From an uncultured Bacteroidales bacterium (lineage in GTDB: Bacteria; Bacteroidota; Bacteroidia; Bacteroidales; UBA932): a stretch of 41,489 bases of DNA. Shown here one piece after another: positions 36,037 to 41,489 of this stretch (its first letter is position 1; each line of letters begins with the position of its first letter). The notes under the pieces were generated by a model that searched no databases, was not told the origin of the DNA, and saw only the letters and a list, made by a program, of their open reading frames with translations. A program made the translations under genes and the position numbers. The DNA lies in NCBI GenBank assembly GCA_905234475.1, contig CAJOHX010000011.1, positions 1 to 41,489 on the forward strand, given 5' to 3'.

Positions 36037-37401
36037 CTAATGCGTAGCGTCGTGGATCATGTCCAGGAGGCCGTTGACGACCGCGCTCTGGGCATAGCCT
36101 TGTTTGTAGCGGGAGCCGAGCACTTCGAACACCTCGGCGCCGTAAGCCTCGTCATCCGGCATGTAGCCGCCACCGCGGGCGCCGAAGCCGTAGGCCACGG
36201 TCGTCATCAGGGTGCGCTTGTACGGGGACTTGTTCTTCAGCTCCACCGCGATCGGGTTGTACACCTCGGAGGCGACACCGCACACGGGGATGTCGTCCAG
36301 CATGATCAGGCTGAGGCCGATCTGCACGTCCGGACCGTCCTCATACGTACCGGCATAGCCTGCACGGCCACCGCCGTTGGTCTGGCGGCGTCCCGGCACG
36401 GAGACGATCTTGCGGGCGCAGTTGAGCGTGACGTTGGTCTCGAAGCGGCGCATCATCATGATGACATACTTGACTTCCTCGCCGAGAATCTGGCCGTAGC
36501 TCTTGATCATGCGCTCCTGCTCGCCGAGCAGGCGCTGCACCTCCGGCTTGGTCCGGTCGAGGCCCTGGCCTCCCGGAGGCATGCGGTTGGAGATGTCCTC
36601 GCCACGGGCGGCGTAGTCCTTGATACGGATGTCGCGCAGATCGAAGGTCTGCTGGAAGTAGATCGGGTTCTGGTCGCCCGCGGCGCCGGAAGCGAAGGCA
36701 GCCACGAAGTCGGGGCCGTAGCGGCTCTCGATGTAGGTCTCTGCCTCGCCCGGGAAGTCGGCGCTCACCTTGTCGGTGTTGCCGGTGATCACGGCGTGCA
36801 TGGCGAAGTTGAAGTAAGTTGCAATCGGCTTGCCGTCCAGGCCCTCGAAGTAGATGACAGCCACGGTCTTGTCGGACTTGCCGTCATAGTCCGGGCCCTC
36901 CCACCACGTACCGCGGTCGGGATCGAACAGGTCGCGCTTGACGTTGAGGTAGCACACACCGTCACCGTAGCCCACCTTCGCGGGCTTCATGTTGGCCACC
37001 GCCTGCTTGACGGCGCCCCAGACACGGTTGGTCAGCTCGTCGCCGCGCACGCTGCTGCCGGAGTGGGTGTGCGTGCCGTTGTAGATGATGTTGCCCTCCG
37101 GGATGCCGAGCTCGGCGGCGGCGTGCTCATCGACATAAGCCGCCACCTGGGCGTTGGCGCTGGCGGCGTCGAAAGAAATCAGGGCAGCCTTCGTCGCTCC
37201 GTTGCCGAAGACGATGACGCGGACGTAGCAGTGGTCGAGAATACCCTGGGACGTGGCGGGAAGATCCTTCTCGTCCGGGGTGATGTCAACCTTCGCGGCA
37301 CCGGCATACAGCTGGCCCCGCGGTCCGTTCTGCGCGAACGCAGTCGATGCAGCGGTCAGCAGGACCGCCGCAATCGTGATGACATTGATTATTCTTTTCA
37401 T
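36037..37401 (-). CDS. Neutral ceramidase N-terminal-domain-like hydrolase, copy 3
   Basis: The 454-residue secreted protein (signal peptide about 1-23) closely matches copy 1 at 1361-2704: the same THTHSG metal motif, the same GAAGDQNP block without the ceramidase serine, and long identical stretches around EGPDYDGKSDKT. It is encoded between the tandem SGNH esterase and the regulator, so one copy of this family is made from operon 3 and two from operon 1. The shared presence in separately promoted units suggests that the activity matters to the substrate. The reaction is unknown. Confidence 0.82.
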   Translation of the reverse strand: MKRIINVITIAAVLLTAASTAFAQNGPRGQLYAGAAKVDITPDEKDLPATSQGILDHCYVRVIVFGNGATKAALISFDAASANAQVAAYVDEHAAAELGIPEGNIIYNGTHTHSGSSVRGDELTNRVWGAVKQAVANMKPAKVGYGDGVCYLNVKRDLFDPDRGTWWEGPDYDGKSDKTVAVIYFEGLDGKPIATYFNFAMHAVITGNTDKVSADFPGEAETYIESRYGPDFVAAFASGAAGDQNPIYFQQTFDLRDIRIKDYAARGEDISNRMPPGGQGLDRTKPEVQRLLGEQERMIKSYGQILGEEVKYVIMMMRRFETNVTLNCARKIVSVPGRRQTNGGGRAGYAGTYEDGPDVQIGLSLIMLDDIPVCGVASEVYNPIAVELKNKSPYKRTLMTTVAYGFGARGGGYMPDDEAYGAEVFEVLGSRYKQGYAQSAVVNGLLDMIHDATH

Positions 37402-37436
37402 CTGTTATTGATTATGGTATTGGAGTTAGTATGAGT

Positions 37437-39014
37437 CTATTGAGGCCTGCGCATGCGGGACATGCTCTCGATCAGCCCCCAGACGGTCAGCGGCTGGCCT
37501 TTCTCGCTGCGCTCGGCATCGGCCTTGGCCTTGCGGGCGTCCGCCTCGTCGGCGGGAAGGGTGTAGAAGTTGGCCTTCTTCATCTTAAGGACCTGTTTGA
37601 CCGCGTCCACGAGGATGCGCTCCATGTCGTCATAGACATTGATGGCAGGATGCACGCCGTCGTAGGTGCCGTTGTCGGGAAGACCCAGGTTCGGGGCGGT
37701 GATCGGCGTGTGGTAATCCACGTAGGTGACATTCTTCTGGCTGTCGGCATAGGCTTTCAGCTGCCGGTTCAGCTCCACGATGCGGGAACCCGCGTCCTGA
37801 TCCGGGATCGGCAGGTACTGCGAGGCGGGCGTGATGGAGCAGAGGAGCACCTTGATGCCCTCCTGCAGCGCCAGTTCGCACATGGCGATGTTGTTGTCGA
37901 TGATGGCCTTGTCAGGATAGTAGGATGTGCCCATCATATTCTGGCAGAGGTCGTTGGTGCCCGCCATGATGGCGACGGCCTTCGGATGCAGGTCGAGCAC
38001 GTCCTGCTTGAAGCGGACGAGCATCTGGCTGGCCGTCTGGCCGGCGATGCCGCGGCCGACGAAATTGTTCTTCGTGAAGAAGTCCGGATCGTTGTCGTAC
38101 CAGTAGTCCGTGATGGAATCGCCCATGAGCACCACCAGCGGGGCAGTGGTCACCTCGGCGTTCTTCTCCTCATAGCGCTTGAAGTTGCCCCAGTCGGAGG
38201 GACCGGCCTGACGGCCCGGGCCCATGGCAGGAGCGCCGCCGGGACGGCCACCCTGGGGGGCCTGGGCGCGCGGCGCCGCGGCGAGGATGCGCTCAATCTC
38301 GGGGACGATGATGGCCTCCATCTTCTCGTAGCCCTTCACGGTCGGGTGGCAGCCGTCCTCGGAATCCTCCTTGGAGATCTCGCCGCCCGGGAGGGCCATC
38401 TTGGCATGGTAATCGACATACGCGACACCCGCCTTGGTGGCATAGTCCTTCAGCAGGGCGTTCAGTTTGATCACATCCCCGGCGGGCTTGGCCTCTTCGT
38501 TCCAGAAGAAGTGGTGGCAGGGCGTGAGCGAGCACAGGATCGGGACGATGTTGTTCGCCTTCGCGACCTCGCACATCGACTTCAGCAGGGCCGCGATATT
38601 CTCCAGATCCATCTTGCCGTTGTTGCCGGCGATGTTGTTGATGCCGGCCAGGATGGCTACTGCCCGCGGGTGCAGGTCCACGACGTCGGCCTGGAAGCGG
38701 GCGAGCATCTGCTCGACCGTCTGCGCGCCGATGCCGCGGCAAAGATAATTATGCTCCGTGAAGAAGTCCGGACGCATGGAGCCCCAGTTGTCCGTGATGG
38801 AGTCGCCCATGAAGACGACCAGCGGGGCGGTGGTCACGGCCTTGTTGGCTTCCGCATAACGGTTGAAGCCCGGCCAGTCCATCATCCGGCGCATCTGCTG
38901 CATGTTGGCGCCACCCTGCGGCGGGCCCTGCGGGGCCCTTTGCGGGGCCTGTGCAAAAGAGAGGGCGGAGATGGCCGCAGCGGCCAGAATTAGCACGATT
39001 TTTTTCATTTCCAT
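37437..39014 (-). CDS. Tandem SGNH/GDSL esterase
   Basis: The ATG at 39014 is chosen because a signal peptide (about 1-21) follows and a -7 box lies 34 bases upstream; the longer open frame to 39302 has no signal. The 525-residue protein has two SGNH domains. Domain 1 has Ser72 in GDSIT and His223 in DGCHP, and its third block reads AGINN. Domain 2 has Ser300 in GDSIT, AGTND in the third block and His455 in DGVHP. A linker rich in Gly, Pro and Gln (about 248-273) joins them. Such enzymes hydrolyse acetyl or other acyl esters on sugars. Domain 1 departs from the usual GTND, so the two may differ in specificity. It is the first gene of operon 3. Confidence 0.86.
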   Translation of the reverse strand: MEMKKIVLILAAAAISALSFAQAPQRAPQGPPQGGANMQQMRRMMDWPGFNRYAEANKAVTTAPLVVFMGDSITDNWGSMRPDFFTEHNYLCRGIGAQTVEQMLARFQADVVDLHPRAVAILAGINNIAGNNGKMDLENIAALLKSMCEVAKANNIVPILCSLTPCHHFFWNEEAKPAGDVIKLNALLKDYATKAGVAYVDYHAKMALPGGEISKEDSEDGCHPTVKGYEKMEAIIVPEIERILAAAPRAQAPQGGRPGGAPAMGPGRQAGPSDWGNFKRYEEKNAEVTTAPLVVLMGDSITDYWYDNDPDFFTKNNFVGRGIAGQTASQMLVRFKQDVLDLHPKAVAIMAGTNDLCQNMMGTSYYPDKAIIDNNIAMCELALQEGIKVLLCSITPASQYLPIPDQDAGSRIVELNRQLKAYADSQKNVTYVDYHTPITAPNLGLPDNGTYDGVHPAINVYDDMERILVDAVKQVLKMKKANFYTLPADEADARKAKADAERSEKGQPLTVWGLIESMSRMRRPQ

Positions 39015-39047
39015 GTGGTTTATGATGTAAAAATAATGATTCCATAG

Positions 39048-39055
39048 CAAAAGTA
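39048..39055 (-). promoter_or_regulatory. -7 box of operon 3
   Basis: The minus strand reads TACTTTTG, a full match to TAnnTTTG, 33 bases before the ATG at 39014. No -33 TTTG is evident at the right distance. Confidence 0.6.
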
Positions 39056-39080
39056 GCGAAGCCCCTTGAAAGATATTAGC

Positions 39081-39116
39081 ACTATTTTTCCAATTACTAG
39101 AATATTTTTTGTCAAG
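39081..39116 (-). promoter_or_regulatory. Candidate operator of operon 3
   Basis: On the plus strand ACTATTTTTCCAA starts at 39081, with its TATT exactly 28 bases from the -7 box, as at the other two promoters. A second copy, AATATTTTTTG, lies 20 bases further at 39101. It resembles the clearer pair at 33157. Confidence 0.5.
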
Positions 39117-39135
39117 GTTTCGCACGCGCAAAGCG

Positions 39136-39166
39136 AAAAACCGCCGCCAGCGCGGGCTGGCGGCGG
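39136..39166 (-). terminator. Terminator of the small lipoprotein gene
   Basis: CCGCCGCCAGC (39141-39151) pairs with GCTGGCGGCGG (39156-39166) as an 11-base stem with a 4-base loop. On the minus strand it is followed by TTTTT (39140-39136). It lies 37 bases after the lipoprotein stop and insulates operon 3 from it. Confidence 0.9.
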
Positions 39167-39202
39167 TTCGTCCGGCAGGACCGGCCTGCCGCTTCTGAAA
39201 CG

Positions 39203-39640
39203 CTATCGGGTAATGATCACCCGGAAGCTCATGTCTCCGGGGATTTCTTCCGTGTAGAGGTCGGACGTGGTCACGAAGATGTTGACGGTGCGAACCGTCC
39301 ATTCGTAATCAATGAAGGTGGTGTAGAAGAAGTCGCCCCCGTCGGCGCCCACCGTCACATCGGTGCGCATCGAAGGCAGCGGCGTCCAGACGTCCTCGGT
39401 CCCCACGCCGCCGGGATAGCAGCGGGACACCTGCACGTTGCCGTTGCGGAGGATGTCCTGGGTGATGGCCGGCACATCCAGCGTGGCGCAATAGGAATCA
39501 CCCCACAACTGCCACTGACTGGAACGGACGTCATAATCGTAGAAATACATTTCCGTCCCCTGAACATACATGTCCTGGGAGCAACCTGCCAGCAAGATCC
39601 CTGCTGCAAGCAGGATTAAGAGGGTTTTGATTGCTTTCAT
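39203..39640 (-). CDS. Small lipoprotein, unknown function
   Basis: The ATG at 39640 starts a lipoprotein signal ending at Cys20 (LLAGC), giving 145 residues; the open frame extends further but without sense. The mature part is rich in Tyr, Asp and Val and looks like a single beta-domain, including a YDYDVRSSQWQ segment near the start. I do not recognise a named family, though small lipoproteins like this are common in Bacteroidales. It has its own terminator, so it is not part of the PUL operons. A hairpin (TTTGGG at 39652-39657 with CCCAAA at 39665-39670) sits in its leader, and a run of eight C (39698-39705) lies further upstream. Confidence 0.75.
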   Translation of the reverse strand: MKAIKTLLILLAAGILLAGCSQDMYVQGTEMYFYDYDVRSSQWQLWGDSYCATLDVPAITQDILRNGNVQVSRCYPGGVGTEDVWTPLPSMRTDVTVGADGGDFFYTTFIDYEWTVRTVNIFVTTSDLYTEEIPGDMSFRVIITR

Positions 39641-39757
39641 GGCGTTTTGTTTTTGGGTTTTATTCCCAAATAGACAAAAAGCAGGCCAACCCGCATGCCC
39701 CCCCCTATTTTTTATGAAATTCATATAAAGATTTTATGTTTTTCGTAAAATTGGCAC

Positions 39758-39765
39758 TATCTTTG
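39758..39765 (+). promoter_or_regulatory. Promoter of the small membrane peptide/XRE operon
   Basis: TATCTTTG matches the -7 element TAnnTTTG. A T-rich stretch at 39733-39745 is at the right distance for the -33 element but is not an exact TTTG. The expected start is near 39772, leaving a leader of about 28 bases before the ATG at 39800. Confidence 0.65.
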
Positions 39766-39799
39766 TCTATCCATCCGGCAAAACAAAGAAGACAACGAT

Positions 39800-39931
39800 A
39801 TGAAACATTCCACGCAAAAGAGCATCAAACGGCTCTCCATCGCCATCCTGGTCCCCCTCATCGTCCTCCTGTTCGCAGGACTCTACAAAATGGCCCTCCT
39901 TGCAGCAAAAGACAGCCAACTCGCGATATGA
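39800..39931 (+). CDS. 43-residue single-span membrane peptide
   Basis: A short frame starting at ATG 39800 encodes 43 residues: a basic N-terminus (MKHSTQKSIKR), one hydrophobic span (about 12-37, with a Gly and a Lys-Met near its end) and a short tail. Its stop overlaps the ATG of the XRE gene by the ATGA arrangement, and a good -7 box lies 35 bases upstream, which together support a real gene. In many bacteria a DUF2975 membrane protein precedes a YozG-like XRE regulator; this peptide could be a remnant of such a protein or a genuine small partner. The function is unknown. Confidence 0.6.
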   Translation: MKHSTQKSIKRLSIAILVPLIVLLFAGLYKMALLAAKDSQLAI

Positions 39932-40170
39932 TCACCGTCAACCTCGACAAAATGCTCTGGGAGCGCCACATGAAGCTCTCCGAGCTGTCCGAAAAGATCG
40001 GCATTTCCATGACGAACCTTTCCCTGCTCAAGACGGGGAAAGGCCGCGCCATCCGCTTCACCACGCTCAACAAACTCTGCAAGGTGCTTGACTGCCTGCC
40101 GGGCGACATCCTGGACTACCAGCCCGATCCGGAAGGCGTTGAAATGGAGGAAGACATCTATGCGGATTAA
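39928..40170 (+). CDS. Small XRE/Cro-type regulator (YozG-like)
   Basis: The 80-residue protein starts at ATG 39928, coupled to the peptide before it. Residues of about 4-65 form a helix-turn-helix of the XRE family, with MKLSELSEKIGIS as first helices and NLSLLKTGKGRAIRF as recognition region; the LPGDILDY end is typical of YozG-like regulators. The acidic tail (VEMEEDIYAD) overlaps the next gene by 11 bases. It probably binds DNA and controls its own small operon. Its target is not known. Confidence 0.85.
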   Translation: MITVNLDKMLWERHMKLSELSEKIGISMTNLSLLKTGKGRAIRFTTLNKLCKVLDCLPGDILDYQPDPEGVEMEEDIYAD

Positions 40171-40432
40171 GCTGGCGCTCGCCCTTGCACTGCTTCCTGC
40201 AATGCTGTCGGCCCAAGAGCGCTACACCGTCCGGGGCAGGATCGTCGATGAGCAGGGCGCTCCTGTCGAATATGTCCAGGTGGGCGTGCCCCGGCTCGGG
40301 ATCGGGGCCGTCTCCACCGCCGGCGCCGCAAGGGAAAAGTACCTCCTGCGCCCCGGGACGGCGATCCTGAAGGACAAGGACAAATATAGAAAATGTTTTT
40401 CATTCATTGATGGGGTGTTGCGAAGAAAATGA
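40160..40432 (+). pseudogene. Truncated carboxypeptidase-regulatory-like/outer-membrane protein gene
   Basis: The ATG at 40160 opens a signal peptide (about 1-19, ending LSAQ) followed by YTVRGRIVDEQGAPVEYVQVGV, the usual start of the carboxypeptidase-regulatory-like domain of TonB-linked or related outer-membrane proteins. After about residue 60 the sequence stops resembling the domain; the tail (Lys- and Asp-rich, then KYRKCFSF) ends at residue 90. Whole proteins of this kind have several hundred residues, so this is a 5' fragment joined to foreign DNA. The bases turn AT-richer at about 40375. It overlaps the XRE gene and would be co-transcribed. Confidence 0.65.
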
Positions 40433-40452
40433 CTGAGACGGGGGCAAGGTTG

Positions 40453-40483
40453 TTTGTGAAATAGATTTAGTTTCGTAACTTTG
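40453..40483 (+). promoter_or_regulatory. Promoter of the DUF3791/DUF3990 module
   Basis: TTTG at 40453-40456 and TAACTTTG at 40476-40483 are separated by 19 bases, a full match to the Bacteroidota consensus. The start of transcription should fall close to 40488-40491, at the ATG (40490) of the first gene, so the message is probably leaderless. Confidence 0.8.
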
Positions 40484-40489
40484 CCTTGT

Positions 40490-40702
40490 ATGGATAGGAA
40501 GGTGTCATATATCGTTGCGCTTATCAGTGACTTTGCCGAGCGGTATGGGCTCACCACGCCGCAGGCATACCGATATCTTGCGCTTTACAAAGGCATCGAT
40601 TTCCTGGATGAATTCTATGACGTGGAGCACACGCTTTCTTTTGATGATGTGATTAAGGATGTTGCGTTGCTATGCCGCAACAACGGAGGGGCGCTGGCAT
40701 GA
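40490..40702 (+). CDS. DUF3791 protein, possible antitoxin component
   Basis: The 70-residue protein starts at ATG 40490; an upstream in-frame TTG falls inside the promoter and is excluded. It is helical and matches DUF3791, with SYIVALISDFAERYG, the YRYLALYKGIDFL segment and the end FYDVEHTLS. Members are regularly encoded beside DUF3990 proteins. A role as antitoxin or partner is inferred from that pairing. Its stop overlaps the next start as ATGA. Confidence 0.78.
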   Translation: MDRKVSYIVALISDFAERYGLTTPQAYRYLALYKGIDFLDEFYDVEHTLSFDDVIKDVALLCRNNGGALA

Positions 40703-41175
40703 TTCTTTATCACGGCTCCAATGTGGATGTCGAATCCATTGACCTCGGACGTTCCAGCGTGGGGAAGGATTTCGGCTGCGGTTTCTATCTGACGGCCAGT
40801 CGCGAACAAGCGGAACGGATGGGACGGCGCAAAGCCAGGCTGTATGGCGGGGAAATGGTAGTTTCCACGTTTGAGTTTGACGAGAAGGCCGCCCGGGAAG
40901 CCGGACTGAATATCAAAGTTTTTGAGTCTTATTCCAAGGAGTGGGCGGATTTCATCCTCGCCAACCGGAAGAACGACACCCGGACGCAGATTCACGATTT
41001 CGATATTGTGCACGGTCCCATCGCCAATGACGATGTGGGCTTCCAAATCCGTCGGCTACTGGCCGGGATTATCACCATTGAGACCTTCCTGGAGGAGTTG
41101 AAGTACAAAGAGGGCATCACTTATCAGTATTTCTTTGCAACGGAGCGGTCCATCCAATTCTTGAAGAAGCTATGA
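40699..41175 (+). CDS. DUF3990 protein, probable ADP-ribosyltransferase-fold toxin
   Basis: The 158-residue protein matches DUF3990. The N-terminal YHGSN (His5), the GFYLT strand (Tyr30) and a C-terminal YQYFFATE segment (Gln143 or Glu149) fit the H-Y-E/Q order of ADP-ribosyltransferase-fold enzymes. If active it would transfer ADP-ribose from NAD to an unknown cell target. It is encoded between two small helical proteins, each overlapping it by four bases (ATGA), a layout typical of toxin-antitoxin modules. The fold assignment is from motif order, not a search. Confidence 0.75.
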   Translation: MILYHGSNVDVESIDLGRSSVGKDFGCGFYLTASREQAERMGRRKARLYGGEMVVSTFEFDEKAAREAGLNIKVFESYSKEWADFILANRKNDTRTQIHDFDIVHGPIANDDVGFQIRRLLAGIITIETFLEELKYKEGITYQYFFATERSIQFLKKL

Positions 41176-41393
41176 GCAAAGAACAGTTCATGATTGAGGA
41201 ACTGGTCAAGGACCTTGTCCTCAAACTGATGGAAGACCGCAAGATTACGATGCCGGAAGCGCTGGGGCTGGTGTATAATTCTGACACGTACGAGAAGATT
41301 CTGGATCTGGAGACGGGCCTTTTCTCCCAGAGCACCGCATACGTCTATGAGATCCTCTCCCGGGAACTTACCGAAGGACGGATTACCCCTTAA
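41172..41393 (+). CDS. Small helical protein, third gene of the DUF3990 module
   Basis: The 73-residue protein starts by ATGA overlap with the DUF3990 stop. It is predicted to be helical and contains MIEELVKDLVLKLMED, then EALGLVYNSDTYEKIL and a TGLFSQSTAYVYEILS end. I recall such proteins downstream of DUF3990 in Bacteroidota; they resemble DUF3791 in size and composition, but the relationship is uncertain. It may be a second antitoxin part. The bases after it (41394-41440) are A-rich, with a weak GC hairpin. Confidence 0.65.
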   Translation: MSKEQFMIEELVKDLVLKLMEDRKITMPEALGLVYNSDTYEKILDLETGLFSQSTAYVYEILSRELTEGRITP

Positions 41394-41469
41394 AAAGAAA
41401 AAACCGCCGCTGTGCAAAGCGCCGGGAGATATATGATAGAGTATTCCTGTGTTCAATCGGGTAGCGGGA

Positions 41470-41486
41470 GTGGGTCACGATCCCAC
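41470..41486. other. Hairpin at the window edge, possible end of a repeated or tRNA-like element
   Basis: GTGGG pairs with CCCAC around a 7-base loop. The plus-strand reading VAGVGHDPTT resembles the tails of widely annotated spurious frames (of the type GFEPTT) that come from repeats with a tRNA T-arm-like palindrome. On the minus strand the layout is similar to a T-arm followed by an acceptor strand, but the loop bases do not fit a normal T-loop. The rest lies outside the window. Confidence 0.3.
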
Positions 41487-41489
41487 GAC

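Noticed and set aside
39015..39302. Longer N-terminus for the tandem SGNH gene
   Set aside because: It crosses the promoter, operator and the terminator of the next gene, and has no signal sequence at its start.
41394..41440. Strong terminator after the DUF3990 module
   Set aside because: Only a 4-base core stem forms and the A-run precedes it, so on the plus strand it is not a good terminator.
41470..41489. tRNA gene on the minus strand
   Set aside because: The loop does not fit the T-loop consensus and the rest of the gene would be outside the window.

Overview
The window comes from a fairly GC-rich member of the Bacteroidales (Bacteroidota). The evidence is two SusC/SusD pairs, a hybrid two-component regulator, many lipoprotein signals, and promoters of the Bacteroidota type (-33 TTTG, -7 TAnnTTTG). 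Species cannot be read from the sequence. Bases 1 to about 39,120 are one large polysaccharide-utilisation locus (PUL), all on the minus strand. The last 2 kb hold small plus-strand genes of accessory character.

The PUL reads as three transcription units, right to left. Operon 3 (39,014 to 33,212) encodes a secreted two-domain SGNH esterase, a ceramidase-like protein and the regulator, whose periplasmic sugar-binding domain resembles fructose-sensing hybrid regulators. Operon 2 (33,060 to 16,276) encodes three alpha/beta-hydrolase proteins (five domains), SusC/SusD pair 2, a further esterase, a GH13 enzyme, two CE1-like esterases and a GH32 lipoprotein. A strong hairpin terminator lies directly after its susD. 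Operon 1 (16,125 to beyond base 1) encodes a second GH32 lipoprotein, a sugar MFS permease, a PfkB sugar kinase, SusC/SusD pair 1, a DUF3823 lipoprotein, an alpha/beta hydrolase, two ceramidase-like proteins with a degenerate hydrolase between them, and a sialate-O-acetylesterase-type enzyme cut by the window edge.

The GH32, permease, kinase and sensor set is a standard fructan or fructoside route: release fructose outside, import it, phosphorylate it, and sense it. The unusual part is the esterase load: seven alpha/beta-hydrolase domains of one family (one degenerate), three ceramidase-like proteins, two SGNH domains, two CE1-like enzymes, one BD-FAE-like hydrolase and one SASA-type esterase. 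My inference is that the natural substrate is an acylated or otherwise esterified fructoside (decorated fructan, sucrose ester or similar). All three operon promoters carry the same TATT[C/T]T element exactly 28 bases from a -7-like box, and in operon 2 it is doubled as a nearly perfect 14-base direct repeat at 21-base spacing. This is a good candidate for the regulator's operator and implies that the regulator controls its own operon.

Right of the PUL (39,203 to 41,489) are a minus-strand lipoprotein with its own terminator, a plus-strand operon of a 43-residue membrane peptide, an XRE regulator and a truncated outer-membrane-type gene, then a three-gene DUF3791/DUF3990 toxin-antitoxin-like module read from a probably leaderless promoter. 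The window ends in a hairpin that may belong to a repeated element. No gap between genes exceeds 300 bases.
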